Assembly: GCF_003075045.1 (NCBI RefSeq)
Contig: NZ_QCZD01000001.1
Span: 1,204,967 to 1,268,966, forward strand
DNA length: 64,000 nt
Direction of reading: 5' to 3'
DNA from: Maribacter litoralis
GTDB taxonomy: Bacteria > Bacteroidota > Bacteroidia > Flavobacteriales > Flavobacteriaceae
Position 1 is the first letter of the stretch. Each line of letters opens with the position of its first letter. This document shows positions 26,168-35,547 of this stretch, one piece after another. Position numbers and translations under genes: made by a program. The notes beneath the pieces were generated by a model, which was given only the letters and a program-made list of their open reading frames with translations, was not told the origin of the DNA and ran no database searches.

Positions 26168-27301
26168 CTATATTTTTTGATAAATAGCCCTTAGCTTTTT
26201 TGGGGAAATAATAGATTTCCATTGCTCGCCCAATGCATTTTCCCAAAGTGGTTCCATGCCCATGGCAACAGTAATCATTGTATTCATTTCATTATCGGAT
26301 AAATTTGAGCATACACCTTTTGGCAAAATGATATTATGCTTCTCTAGCATTAAATTGAACAATTGCACTCCTTCTGGATAAAACTCTTCTAAAAATTGAA
26401 ATACCAAGCAATTGCCTATTCCATGCTTTACTCCTAAAACATAACCTAAACCGTAACTCATTGCATGTGCAACACCTACTTGCGAATAGGCTATACTCAT
26501 ACCACCATGCCATGATGCCATCATTAATTTTTCTCTGCTATCGGATTCTTCGATATCTTCTAAAAATACTTCCTTGCAAAGTTCTAAGGACTTTTCTCCA
26601 TAGCTTTTGCTGAATGCATTTAAAAAAGTTCCATTTAAGGATTCCACACAATGAATAAAACAGTCCATACCTGTATAAAACCATTGCTCTTTTGGAACGC
26701 CAATGGTTAAATCTGGATCTAAAATTACCTGATCAAAAGTAGTGTAGTCCGAATTGATTCCTAGTTTCTTTTCTGGACCCATTAACACTGTAGTTCTTGA
26801 AACCTCTGCACCGGTACCGCTTATGGTAGGAATACCTACATGATAAATTGATTGCTTATTCACCAAATCCCACCCTTGGTATTCCGAAGCACTTCCTTTA
26901 TTGGTAAGCATAATTGCTACTGCTTTTGCTAAATCTAACAGCGTACCACCACCAATACCAATAATGCCTGAAGGAAGCTCTGTATAAGTTTCCCGAATCA
27001 TGTTAACAAGCGCATCTACTTGTTCCGTTTTTGGTTCTTCGTCTGCAGATATTAAAATAATCTGATCACAAAAAATACTCGGAATTCTATTGATAATCTC
27101 TGTATTCTCAAAAACATCATCTACCAAATAAATCATTGGTGCTTCTGAATGTTTTCGCTTTGGCATCAAAATATCCCCAAGGGTACTAAAACTCCCAATA
27201 CCATAAACCACACGAGGTACCATTGGAAAATTACGGAACTCCTCTGAAGCTTTGGTCGGTATATTCTTTTCTGCCATTTCTTTATTCGCCTGCATATTCA
27301 T
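26168..27301 (-). CDS. kdnB: Iron-containing alcohol dehydrogenase, KdnB-like (Kdo 8-oxidase)
   Basis: 377 residues of the Fe-ADH family. NAD site GIGGGTLLD around 115-123; metal ligands visible as D213 and H217 (DCFIHCVE), H279 (VAHAMSYG) and H293 (KHGIGN). From memory it aligns closely with Shewanella oneidensis KdnB along its whole length, for instance VVYGIGSF, YQGWDL, QWFYTGMDC and EEFYPEGV, apart from a 20-residue N-terminal extension. KdnB oxidises the 8-position of 3-deoxy-manno-octulosonate so that KdnA can aminate it. The start overlaps the preceding HAD gene by one base (TAATG), and kdsB is next but one, supporting a Kdo-related role. No kdnA is in the window. Confidence 0.75.
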   Translation of the reverse strand: MNMQANKEMAEKNIPTKASEEFRNFPMVPRVVYGIGSFSTLGDILMPKRKHSEAPMIYLVDDVFENTEIINRIPSIFCDQIILISADEEPKTEQVDALVNMIRETYTELPSGIIGIGGGTLLDLAKAVAIMLTNKGSASEYQGWDLVNKQSIYHVGIPTISGTGAEVSRTTVLMGPEKKLGINSDYTTFDQVILDPDLTIGVPKEQWFYTGMDCFIHCVESLNGTFLNAFSKSYGEKSLELCKEVFLEDIEESDSREKLMMASWHGGMSIAYSQVGVAHAMSYGLGYVLGVKHGIGNCLVFQFLEEFYPEGVQLFNLMLEKHNIILPKGVCSNLSDNEMNTMITVAMGMEPLWENALGEQWKSIISPKKLRAIYQKI

Positions 27302-27999
27302 TACACATATTTCAGTACATCGGTTAAGGTAGACATTGTCATATACCCATTATTCTCAACCACATCGGTAACTTCTTCATGCTGCCATGTGGTATGAAAA
27401 GGTATGTGCACAGCTCTCGCCCCAATGTTTACCAGTGGCAAAACATCTGATTTTAAGGAATTACCGATCATTAAAAACTCACTAGGATCAATTTCTAAAT
27501 GCTCTAATAAATCACTATAGTTCTTTTCTTTTTTATCACTTAAAACTTCAACGTGGTGAAAATATTCTGACAAACCTGAACGCTCCAATTTACGTTCTTG
27601 ATCCAAAAGATCTCCTTTTGTCAAAACAATTAAACGATATTTATTTTTTAACTGTTCAAGTACTTCTTCAACCCCATCTAACAACTCAACGGGCTGTGTA
27701 ATCATATCTTTACCTAAATCTAAAAGGGCACTTACCGTTTTCGCTGAAACCTGATTATTGGAAAGTTCTAAGGCACATTCTATCATAGAAAGTACAAACC
27801 CTTTTATACCATAGCCATAAAGATCTAAATTTTTAATCTCCGTTCTAAAAAGCTCTTGGTCAATTTTATTCTTTGTTTCATACTTTTCTAAAAGATCGGC
27901 AAACTTATCTTCAGTATCCCTAAAGTAAGTTTCATTTACCCAAAGGGTGTCATCTGCATCAAACCCAATTACTTGAATGCCATCAAAATTTATTTCCAT
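27301..27999 (-). CDS. HAD-superfamily hydrolase
   Basis: 232 residues. The nucleophile motif is GFDADDTLW with D14 and D16; LTKGD and MIGNSLKSD supply motifs II and III/IV. An inserted helical cap (about 25-95) makes it larger than KdsC, the usual capless Kdo-8-phosphate phosphatase. It overlaps kdsB by ten bases and kdnB by one, so translation is likely coupled and a phosphatase step in the same sugar pathway is plausible. The substrate is not established; a housekeeping phosphatase cannot be excluded. Confidence 0.85.
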   Translation of the reverse strand: MEINFDGIQVIGFDADDTLWVNETYFRDTEDKFADLLEKYETKNKIDQELFRTEIKNLDLYGYGIKGFVLSMIECALELSNNQVSAKTVSALLDLGKDMITQPVELLDGVEEVLEQLKNKYRLIVLTKGDLLDQERKLERSGLSEYFHHVEVLSDKKEKNYSDLLEHLEIDPSEFLMIGNSLKSDVLPLVNIGARAVHIPFHTTWQHEEVTDVVENNGYMTMSTLTDVLKYV

Positions 28000-28718
28000 G
28001 CCTTCTGTGCTTTCTTTAAATCCTCAGGTGTATCGATCTCTATGCCCTGAACGGTAGTTTCTACCATTTTAATCTTCTTTCCATATTCCAAGTAACGAAT
28101 AGCTTCAATCTTCTCCGTAGCCTCTAATTGTAACATAGGTAAGCGTTGAAAATCCATTAAAGCACTTTTTCTAAAGGCATAAATACCCTTATGCTTAAAA
28201 TATACGGTATCGTCGTTTTTTGCTCTTGGATATGGTATTGGAGACCTCGAAAAATACAATGCAAAATCTCTATTATCAACAATGACCTTTACTGTATTAG
28301 GATTATTTATTTCTTCTTCATCGGTAATTTTAACCATTAAGGAAGCTAGGTCAATTTCTTTATGTGTATCATCTTCAAAGACTTGCATCACCCCTTCTAA
28401 GCTTTCGCGATCCGTGAATGGTTCATCACCTTGTACATTGACGATTATATCAACATCCATTTGCATTACCGCCTCGGCAATACGATCGCTACCACAGTCA
28501 TGTTCTTTCTGACTCATTATAGCTAAACCACCTTCTTTTACTATGGTTTCATAGATTACATCGCTATCGGTCACCACATAAACTTCATCAAAAAGCTTGG
28601 TATGTACAGCAGCTTGGTATGTTCTTAATATGACCGGTTTGCCAGCCAGATCCTGCATTAATTTTGCAGGAAATCTTGATGCCGCATATCGGGCAGGAAT
28701 CATCGCTATTTTCTTCAA
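27990..28718 (-). CDS. kdsB: 3-deoxy-manno-octulosonate cytidylyltransferase (CMP-Kdo synthetase)
   Basis: 242 residues, normal length. [16 protein letters not shown] (6-21) is the nucleotide-binding start; NVQGDEPF and the substrate segment SPIPYPR follow, as does IDTPEDL at the C-terminus. It activates Kdo with CTP for lipid A core assembly. In Shewanella the kdsB paralogue next to kdnA/kdnB uses the 8-amino sugar; the linkage to a KdnB-like gene here raises the same possibility. Confidence 0.93.
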   Translation of the reverse strand: MKKIAMIPARYAASRFPAKLMQDLAGKPVILRTYQAAVHTKLFDEVYVVTDSDVIYETIVKEGGLAIMSQKEHDCGSDRIAEAVMQMDVDIIVNVQGDEPFTDRESLEGVMQVFEDDTHKEIDLASLMVKITDEEEINNPNTVKVIVDNRDFALYFSRSPIPYPRAKNDDTVYFKHKGIYAFRKSALMDFQRLPMLQLEATEKIEAIRYLEYGKKIKMVETTVQGIEIDTPEDLKKAQKAWK

Positions 28719-28729
28719 CTAAGTCTCTT

Positions 28730-29299
28730 TTAAGTATTCCTCTTTGGTCGTAATTTTCTGTAAATTCTAAAGATGATCACTAAAATAATAATGACCAAAA
28801 CGGCTGCTAAGATAGGTGCAAATATTGAAGCAACGGATACCACTGCAGCTGTTCCTGTTTCTACCGTTGTAATTACCGGGTTTGCCAGCCCACCAGTAGT
28901 GGCGGTAGAAGCCAACCTGCCCGTTGCACCAGCTCCTTTAATTGCCGTAGCTGTACCGCCACCAGCTATTATAGCCAATGACCAAGTTATTACGGGATCT
29001 AAGTCTGCTACGGTCGAAACCATTACAGCTGTACCGGCAATAGCCGCCAAGGGCACGGATATACTATCCAATAAATTATCGAACCAAGGTATAAAGTATG
29101 CGAAAATTTCCAATAAGGTGGCAACACCCAGGGTTAGTACCGCAACCAAACTACCTATCCATTCCCAATTGTCATTTAGTTCCCACAACCCAAAATAGGA
29201 TGCTAAACTTAGAGCGAATAAAGGTAAAAATACCCTAAAACCCACAGATGCGGCTAATCCTACTCCTAAAAAAATACTTAAAATCGTATCTGTTGTCAT
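28730..29299 (-). CDS. DUF4126 integral membrane protein
   Basis: 189 residues, four or five hydrophobic segments, with a small-residue-rich middle (AGGGTATAIKGAGATGRL, then many Thr/Ala/Gly). This matches the DUF4126 family of unknown function. It begins the DUF4126-kdsB-HAD-kdnB run with an 11-base gap to kdsB, so it may share the transcript; a link to the envelope sugar pathway is only positional. Confidence 0.75.
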   Translation of the reverse strand: MTTDTILSIFLGVGLAASVGFRVFLPLFALSLASYFGLWELNDNWEWIGSLVAVLTLGVATLLEIFAYFIPWFDNLLDSISVPLAAIAGTAVMVSTVADLDPVITWSLAIIAGGGTATAIKGAGATGRLASTATTGGLANPVITTVETGTAAVVSVASIFAPILAAVLVIIILVIIFRIYRKLRPKRNT

Positions 29300-29362
29300 G
29301 ATAATTCATCTATTGGAAATAGCAATATTTTCCACATCAATATTTACTAAAATAATCTTTTC

Positions 29363-30796
29363 TTAATCAAGAAAAAAATCATCCTTAAAACCGATAAGGT
29401 ACAATTTATTCTTAGCTCTGGTTACTGCGGTATATAACCATCTTAAATATTCTTTATCTATACCATTGGGCAAGTATGGCTGTTCTACAAAGACAGTATT
29501 CCATTGTCCACCTTGTGATTTATGACAGGTTATGGCATATGAAAATTTCACCTGTAAACCGTTGAAATATTTATTATTCTTAACCCCTAAAAACTTCTTG
29601 TACTTAGAACTTTCGTGGGCAAAATCTTTCATTACTTCTTGATATAACCTATTGCCGTCTTCATAAGATAATGACGGTGATTCCGCCGTTATCGTATCCA
29701 ATAACAAAACGGTCTCAAATGGTGCCATGTTAGGGTAATCTACCATCTTTACCTTTACTTCTGCAAACTTAAAGGTGTATATTTCTTTGATGTCAAAAAT
29801 TTCCAAAATTTCTATGATATCACCATTGGCAATGAAACCAGCTTCAGAACTTGGTTTTAACCAGAAGTAGTTATTTTTTACGACCATCATAAAATCGCCA
29901 ACGGCAATATCATTTTCCAAAAATAAAATACGCTCGCGTATATTTTGATTGTATAGGTTAGCGCGTTTATTGGAACGTACTATGAAAGCTGTTTCTTCTT
30001 TTCCATTTTCAGCATACGAACTATCGATAGCTTCCTGTATTTCATTTCCGTCAATAAGCCTAACAATGTCCGTAAAAGGATCTACATTGAATTTAAAGTC
30101 TTCAAAAAAATCACCTTGTAACTGTTCTCTTAATAAGGTAGCATTAGCCAATATGCCAGAATCGCCTGCTTGCCTTACGACTTCATTCAACTCTAACCTA
30201 ACAACTTCCTTATTATAATTTAAAGAAAGTTTATTACCATCCAATGCAGGACTCAACACTAGATGTACCGGCGGCAACTGTGCCGTATCACCAATTAATA
30301 ACAACTTACATTTATGGCCCGAATACACGAACATCATTAAATCATCTAACAAAGAACCGTTTTCGAACAATTTGGAGTCTGCAGCAGTATCAGGTATCAT
30401 AGAAGCCTCATCTACTATAAATAAAGTATCCCTATGTTTATTTGGTGCCAATACAAATTGTACCCCGCCTCCACTTTGCTTTTTGGGAAAGTAAATTTTT
30501 CTATGGATAGTAAATGCCTGCGTACTAGAGTAATTTGACATTACCTTTGCGGCTCTACCTGTTGGTGCCATTAGTACTGCTTTCTTCTGAACTTTCCATA
30601 AACTATTGACCAAAGTACCTATTAAAGTAGTTTTTCCGGTACCGGCATAGCCTTTTAGCAAAAAAGCTTCATCTTTAACAGTTGACAAGGTAAATTCTGC
30701 CAATTTTTGCAAAGCCACTGATTGTGTGGCAGTTGGTGTATGAGGAAATTTAGATTCTAGTATACTATAGAAAGAAGCGGGTGTTGTTGGTTTCAT
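29363..30796 (-). CDS. RecD-like SF1 DNA helicase
   Basis: 477 residues. Walker A GYAGTGKT at 49-56, Walker B VDEASMI, QLPPVHL (motif III-like), motif V TCHKSQGGQW and motif VI YTAVTRAKNKLYL. This is the short RecD/TraA-type SF1B helicase common in Bacteroidota. It is not part of a RecBCD complex, since recB and recC are absent nearby. Probably acts in DNA repair or replication restart. Transcribed toward the DUF4126 gene, 63 bases ahead of it. Confidence 0.88.
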   Translation of the reverse strand: MKPTTPASFYSILESKFPHTPTATQSVALQKLAEFTLSTVKDEAFLLKGYAGTGKTTLIGTLVNSLWKVQKKAVLMAPTGRAAKVMSNYSSTQAFTIHRKIYFPKKQSGGGVQFVLAPNKHRDTLFIVDEASMIPDTAADSKLFENGSLLDDLMMFVYSGHKCKLLLIGDTAQLPPVHLVLSPALDGNKLSLNYNKEVVRLELNEVVRQAGDSGILANATLLREQLQGDFFEDFKFNVDPFTDIVRLIDGNEIQEAIDSSYAENGKEETAFIVRSNKRANLYNQNIRERILFLENDIAVGDFMMVVKNNYFWLKPSSEAGFIANGDIIEILEIFDIKEIYTFKFAEVKVKMVDYPNMAPFETVLLLDTITAESPSLSYEDGNRLYQEVMKDFAHESSKYKKFLGVKNNKYFNGLQVKFSYAITCHKSQGGQWNTVFVEQPYLPNGIDKEYLRWLYTAVTRAKNKLYLIGFKDDFFLD

Positions 30797-30856
30797 GAGC
30801 CCCCAAAGATAAAGATGATTTTTAGGCTAAAAACTTTTACCATTAAAAAAAAATTG

Positions 30857-30864
30857 TAGATTTG
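30857..30864 (+). promoter_or_regulatory. Putative -7 element for the 30898-32898 operon
   Basis: TAGATTTG at 30857-30864 matches TAnnTTTG exactly; a weak TTTT lies 18 bp upstream at 30835. The first gene's ATG is 33 bases downstream. Confidence 0.45.
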
Positions 30865-30897
30865 TGAAGACCACTAAATAAAAATAACACATACGAA

Positions 30898-31548
30898 ATG
30901 AAGACCGTAATACAAATTGTACTTTGGATTGGATGTATCGCTTTGGGATACTTTATTTACAACTCCATTACTGGACCAATCAAGTTTAAAGAGGTAAAAG
31001 AAGAGCGTTTTGCCCAAGTTATTTCTAAGCTTAAGGATATTAGAAACTCTCAAGAAGCTTATAAAATAGTTAATGGAAAATACGCAAATGACTTCAATAG
31101 TCTTATTCGTTTTATCGATACTGGTAAATATGTAATTACACAGCAAAGAGATTCTTCTTTCATGGAGTTCGATAAAGCTTACGGTATTGACATGTTGAGA
31201 GAAGTTAAAATTATTGATACTTTAGGTTTTGTTTCTGTAAAAGATTCTCTTTTTAAAGCAGATACCCGTTACAAAAGTTTAATGGACGTACCAACAGCTC
31301 CAAACGGAGAAAAATTCACTATGAAATCTGCATTCGTTGAAAAGAGTGGCTATAAAGCTCCTGTTTTTGAAGCAAAAGTTGATAAAGAAGTAGTGTTATA
31401 CGACCAGCCGAAAGATTTATTGGCTCGTGAAAAAGCTGCAATGAGCGTAGAAGAGGTAAATGGACCAACAATTAAAGTAGGTTCTCTTGACGATGTTAGC
31501 ACAACTGGTAACTGGCCTGCTATTTATGACAAAAAAGAAAAAAAATAA
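30898..31548 (+). CDS. Membrane-anchored protein of unknown function
   Basis: 216 residues with one N-terminal membrane segment (about 4-24, IQIVLWIGCIALGYFIYN) and no clear cleavage site. The rest is soluble and probably periplasmic: a helical stretch with EERFAQVISKLKDIRNSQEAYKIV, reminiscent of the spine of a pseudopilin but without a prepilin site, then a mixed charged domain and a Lys-rich end. I do not recognise the family by name, though similar proteins precede DUF3822 genes in relatives as far as I recall. The next gene starts inside its last codons. Confidence 0.6.
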   Translation: MKTVIQIVLWIGCIALGYFIYNSITGPIKFKEVKEERFAQVISKLKDIRNSQEAYKIVNGKYANDFNSLIRFIDTGKYVITQQRDSSFMEFDKAYGIDMLREVKIIDTLGFVSVKDSLFKADTRYKSLMDVPTAPNGEKFTMKSAFVEKSGYKAPVFEAKVDKEVVLYDQPKDLLAREKAAMSVEEVNGPTIKVGSLDDVSTTGNWPAIYDKKEKK

Positions 31549-32362
31549 TAGCTTAAATATAGCGGATAAAAATTTTAAGAAATTGTCCATTCAGGTTAGC
31601 TTGAATGGACTTTCTTTTTGTGTAGCAGATACTGTTTCACAAAAACTATTGCTGTCTGACCGAGTGGATTTTGCTTTTGAAAAAAATCCGATGGAAGCAA
31701 AAGATGAATTGCAAAAACTATTTCTGAAACATGATATAGAAAATATGCAGTTCGATGAGGTTGTAACCGTACATAAAAACACGCTGTTCGGTTTAGTTCC
31801 AAAGTCATTGTTCAATGCCAATAACCTCCACGAATACTTAAAATTCAACACTAAAATATTGGCAAACGATATTTTGGCTTACGATGAAGTAGAAAATCAT
31901 GATCTGGTAGTTGTATACGTACCTTACACAAATATCAACAATTACCTTTACGACCTTTTCGGTGAGTTCCATTTTATGCATAATGGCACAGTATTGCTAC
32001 AATCTTTAATGAACAACCAAACACAAAATCAAGAAACTACTTGTTTTGTTCACGTTAGTAAAGACCAATTGGACATTACGGTTTTAAATCAGCGTAAATT
32101 ACTATTATACAATAGCTTTACATACGAAACAAAAGAAGATTTCACCTATTATCTTCTCTTTGTAATAGAGCAACTAGAATTAGACCCAAAGACAGTAATT
32201 GTAAAACTCTTTGGAGATATCGAAGAAGATGATGAAACTTATAAGCTCTGCTACAATTATATACAGCATATAAGCATATTTGCACCATCTACCCAACAGC
32301 TTATAAAACTTGGAGAGTCAACAACCAGTTCAATAGACTTCACCCTTATTAATACTATATAA
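31526..32362 (+). CDS. DUF3822 family protein
   Basis: 278 residues when started at the ATG at 31526, which gives a sensible N-terminus (MTKKKKNN); the upstream extension to 31487 is out of character. The protein has the look of an actin/hexokinase-fold, PilM-like member (LSIQVSLNGLSFCVAD near the start), which is DUF3822. Together with the upstream membrane-anchored protein this could be a small envelope-linked module, but no function is known. It overlaps the upstream stop by 23 bases and the rsmD start by one. Confidence 0.75.
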   Translation: MTKKKKNNSLNIADKNFKKLSIQVSLNGLSFCVADTVSQKLLLSDRVDFAFEKNPMEAKDELQKLFLKHDIENMQFDEVVTVHKNTLFGLVPKSLFNANNLHEYLKFNTKILANDILAYDEVENHDLVVVYVPYTNINNYLYDLFGEFHFMHNGTVLLQSLMNNQTQNQETTCFVHVSKDQLDITVLNQRKLLLYNSFTYETKEDFTYYLLFVIEQLELDPKTVIVKLFGDIEEDDETYKLCYNYIQHISIFAPSTQQLIKLGESTTSSIDFTLINTI

Positions 32363-32898
32363 TGCGAATTATTTCTGGAAAGCATAAAGGTCGAAATTTA
32401 ATCGCACCTAAAAAATTACCTGTAAGACCTACTAAGGATATGGCCAAGGAAAGCTTGTTTAATATCTTGAACAATTCCTATTACTTTCCTGATTTAAAGG
32501 TTCTAGACCTTTTTACCGGTACCGGAAACATTAGTTATGAATTTTCGTCTAGAGGGGTTGAAGATATTCTTGCAGTTGATGCCCATGTAGGTTGCATAGA
32601 TTTCATAGACAAAACGGTAACTCTTTTGGACATGAACATTAGAACATTAAAAAGCGATGTTTTTAGTTTTTTGCAGCGAAATACGGAAAAGTTCGATATT
32701 ATTTTTGCCGACCCTTTTTACGACATGGACCTGTCAGATTTCGAAAAACTGCCACAATTGGTATTTGAGAATGAATTGTTATTAGAAGACGGGGTCTTAA
32801 TTATTGAACATTCTAACCATACCAGCCTAGCAGAATTACCACATTATAAGAACTCTAGAAAATATGGTGGTAGTGTTTTTAGTTTCTTTGAAATGTAG
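32362..32898 (+). CDS. rsmD: RsmD-family 16S rRNA guanine-N2 methyltransferase
   Basis: 178 residues, the usual length. The start MRIISGKHKGR and RPTKDMAKESLFN are RsmD signatures. The SAM loop is VLDLFTGTGNIS, and the catalytic motif reads ADPFYDM, in place of the more common DPPY. It modifies G966 of 16S rRNA in E. coli; the same site is assumed here. Coupled to the DUF3822 gene through a one-base overlap. Confidence 0.9.
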   Translation: MRIISGKHKGRNLIAPKKLPVRPTKDMAKESLFNILNNSYYFPDLKVLDLFTGTGNISYEFSSRGVEDILAVDAHVGCIDFIDKTVTLLDMNIRTLKSDVFSFLQRNTEKFDIIFADPFYDMDLSDFEKLPQLVFENELLLEDGVLIIEHSNHTSLAELPHYKNSRKYGGSVFSFFEM

Positions 32899-32926
32899 CC
32901 AAAAAAAACTCTTGAATGGTTAAAAA

Positions 32927-33229
32927 AAGCAGACCATAAGCCGGATTCTGTATTCTAAAAACTTTAGAATTCCTTATCATTTATCTAGGTAAAGGGTTAC
33001 CCCAGTACTCTAACCGCCTACCCTTCGACTTGGGCGTGCAGCCCTTAAGCATCGATTTACATGACGTTTCACCGTATAGAGTTTACCTGGTTTCACTACA
33101 GCCGAACTGTACTTGCTTTCTGTTGCACTTGTCCTCACTTTTCAGCGGACGGGCGTTACCCGCTATACTGCACTATGGTGTCCGGACTTTCCTCTCCCAA
33201 TTACTTGGCAGCGATAAGGTGGCCTGCTT
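32927..33229 (-). ncRNA. rnpB: RNase P RNA (class A)
   Basis: On the minus strand the conserved GAGGAAAGTCCGGAC element and the terminal ATCCGGCTTATGGTCTGC are both present. The P1 helix closes exactly: AAGCAGGCCA (33229-33220) with TGGTCTGCTT (32936-32927). Further conserved parts include CGAAGGGTAGGCGG and GGTAAACTC. The RNA is about 303 nt. A T-run follows P1 (32922-32928), so P1 may double as terminator. A TACATTTG -7 element at 33241-33234 lies seven bases upstream of the 5' end. It processes tRNA 5' ends. Confidence 0.96.
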
Positions 33230-33306
33230 GGCGCAAATGTACTGCAATTGTTGATAACTAAGGATGATCTCTTTTCTTAATTCTCGTTAGAAATAAAGTC
33301 TATAAT

Positions 33307-33314
33307 TATATTTG
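33307..33314 (+). promoter_or_regulatory. Putative -7 element of dnaX
   Basis: TATATTTG is an exact match to TAnnTTTG, 25 bases before the dnaX start. No clear -33 was found. Confidence 0.4.
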
Positions 33315-33339
33315 TATAAGAATAAACAGAAGTAGCAAT

Positions 33340-35199
33340 TTGGAACCATTTATTGTATCGGCCAGAAAGTATAGACCCCAGACATTTAAGGATGTTGTGG
33401 GTCAACAATCTATTACCAATACACTACAAAATGCGATAGACCAAAATCACCTGGCACAAGCATTATTATTTTGCGGACCAAGAGGTGTAGGTAAAACTAC
33501 TTGCGCACGTATTTTGGCAAAACAGATAAATTCTGATGGTACAGAACAGGAGAATGAAGATTTTGCATTCAATATTTTTGAATTGGATGCCGCTTCTAAC
33601 AACTCTGTGGACGATATTAGAAATTTAATTGACCAAGTACGTATACCACCACAAGTTGGCAAGTACAAGGTGTATATTATTGATGAGGTACATATGCTAT
33701 CTCAATCGGCTTTTAACGCTTTTCTTAAAACACTAGAAGAACCGCCAAAGCATGCCATTTTTATATTGGCTACAACAGAGAAACACAAAATTATACCTAC
33801 TATTCTTTCTAGATGTCAAATTTTTGACTTTAAAAGAATTACGGTTAAAGATGCCGCAGAATACTTAAAATATATTGCAGAAAACCAAGGCATTACTGCT
33901 GAGGACGATGCATTACATATCATAGCCCAAAAAGCCGATGGTGCCATGCGCGATGCTTTATCGATCTTTGATAGAGTTGTTAGCTTTTCTGGATCTGACC
34001 TCACACGTAAAGCGGTTACAGAAAACCTTAACGTTTTAGATTACGATACTTATTTTGAAGCTACAGATTTAATTTTAGAACATAAAATTCCGAATCTGCT
34101 ATTACTTTTCAATAAGACGTTATCCCTAGGGTTTGATGGTCATCATTTTATTTCTGGTTTAGCATCTCATTTTAGAGATTTAATGGTATGTCAGCATCCG
34201 GATACAATTACATTATTAGAAGTTGGTGAAGCCGCACAACAGTTATATAGAGACCAAAGCAAAAAGACATCCTCGTCCTTTTTATTGCAAGGATTAAATA
34301 TTGCCAATGACTGCGATTTAAAGTACAAAACAAGTAAAAATCAGCGCTTACTGGTTGAACTAACCCTTATGAAACTTGCCTCTATCAATTTTGATGGAGA
34401 AAAAAAAAATCCTGAATCAGTAGCCCTTCATAACAAGACTATTGATTTCATTGCCCCTTCTGCTTTTTACAAACAATTACCAAAGACACCCGAATCAGCA
34501 AAAGAAGAGGAAGTTAAATCAACTACGTCAACTGAGTTTAAAACCACTGAAGAAAATAACAGTGCGAAAGCTGAACAAGCAACAACAAATTCCCCCGCTC
34601 CAAAACCTGTTGATCTTGTAGAAAAACAGGAAGGGCAGGCTCAAGTAGCCCAAAAAGAAGTAAAACAAAAAACGGTAGATACCACAGTATCCGAGTCTAC
34701 TACCGATGTTAAAAAACCGATTATAAATCGCCCTACAAAAAGGGTATCAGGACTTTCAATTTCTAGTTTAAACGCCAAAAAGCAGCACGAACTCAATAGA
34801 ATTGAGGTTGTAATAGATGAAAACAACTTACCAAGAGAGAAATTTACCGAAGAAGAGCTTCGAAAACATTGGGCAGAATTTATTGAGATAATAGATAAGA
34901 AAGGGCAAAAGATATTAGCCTCAAACTTACATACGGATATACCTAAACTCAAGGATGATTTTAAGATTCATATTGAGTTGCCTAACGGCACCATGAAAAA
35001 GGAAATTGAACGTGAGCAATTTGAACTAATGGAATATTTGCGCGCTAAATTGAACAATCACTTCGTTCAATTAGATATTACGGTCAATGAAACCACTACC
35101 ACTAAATTTGCGTTTACCCCTGAAGAGAAATATGAAAAACTAAGAGAAAAGAATCCGGTTATTGATTTGCTAAGATCAGAATTCGACCTTTACCTATAA
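33340..35199 (+). CDS. dnaX: DNA polymerase III subunit gamma/tau
   Basis: 619 residues, starting at TTG (33340), which yields the family start followed by SARKYRPQTF. Walker A GPRGVGKT at 46-53, Walker B DEVHMLS, SRC arginine finger (LSRCQIF). The four-Cys zinc module normally found between Walker A and ELDAASN is missing: residues 61-79 are INSDGTEQENEDFAFNIF-like with no Cys, as I recall for other Bacteroidota. A Lys/Glu/Thr-rich linker (about 375-480) leads to a C-terminal tau-like domain. It loads the sliding clamp. The stop overlaps the convergent TMEM220-like gene by six bases. Confidence 0.95.
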   Translation: MEPFIVSARKYRPQTFKDVVGQQSITNTLQNAIDQNHLAQALLFCGPRGVGKTTCARILAKQINSDGTEQENEDFAFNIFELDAASNNSVDDIRNLIDQVRIPPQVGKYKVYIIDEVHMLSQSAFNAFLKTLEEPPKHAIFILATTEKHKIIPTILSRCQIFDFKRITVKDAAEYLKYIAENQGITAEDDALHIIAQKADGAMRDALSIFDRVVSFSGSDLTRKAVTENLNVLDYDTYFEATDLILEHKIPNLLLLFNKTLSLGFDGHHFISGLASHFRDLMVCQHPDTITLLEVGEAAQQLYRDQSKKTSSSFLLQGLNIANDCDLKYKTSKNQRLLVELTLMKLASINFDGEKKNPESVALHNKTIDFIAPSAFYKQLPKTPESAKEEEVKSTTSTEFKTTEENNSAKAEQATTNSPAPKPVDLVEKQEGQAQVAQKEVKQKTVDTTVSESTTDVKKPIINRPTKRVSGLSISSLNAKKQHELNRIEVVIDENNLPREKFTEEELRKHWAEFIEIIDKKGQKILASNLHTDIPKLKDDFKIHIELPNGTMKKEIEREQFELMEYLRAKLNNHFVQLDITVNETTTTKFAFTPEEKYEKLREKNPVIDLLRSEFDLYL

Positions 35200-35541
35200 T
35201 TTTCTTTTTATTCGGAAGGCGAATATTAAAAGTACTATTGAAATTATCAATAATCCGAAAGCCTCTCTACCCAACTCTACCGTTTTAATATCACCATCAT
35301 TTAAATCAAATCCTTGAAAATCTGCAGGGTATAAATATACAAAGCCAATAAAAGCCAAAATCCCTAGTACCAAGGGGATAATGTATCTTATTTTATTCAA
35401 CGCAAACAATAAAGATACTAATGCAGCTACTCCATAGATTATAATCCAATGTAGAGAATCTGGATCATTATATTGCAAGACCGCACCTACAGCAAACAAA
35501 ACAGTAAATACGTATCCAATTATCTTAAACAATAGATTCAT
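35194..35541 (-). CDS. TMEM220-like small membrane protein, last gene of the ebo operon
   Basis: 115 residues with four predicted membrane helices (about 5-22, 32-48, 53-72, 93-110). QYNDPDSLHWIIIYG between the first and second helix is the transmembrane-220 family signature. Function unknown. It starts six bases after the eboF stop on the same strand, matching the spacing between the ebo genes, so it belongs to that transcript. Whether it takes part in Ebo function or just hitch-hikes is unknown. Its last six bases overlap dnaX. Confidence 0.75.
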   Translation of the reverse strand: MNLLFKIIGYVFTVLFAVGAVLQYNDPDSLHWIIIYGVAALVSLLFALNKIRYIIPLVLGILAFIGFVYLYPADFQGFDLNDGDIKTVELGREAFGLLIISIVLLIFAFRIKRKL

Positions 35542-35547
35542 TTCATT

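Noticed and set aside
27301-27999. Calling the HAD protein KdsC
   Set aside because: Too long and it has an inserted cap domain, whereas KdsC is capless.
33030-33261. Two short plus-strand ORFs over 33030-33261
   Set aside because: They lie entirely on the antisense strand of RNase P RNA.
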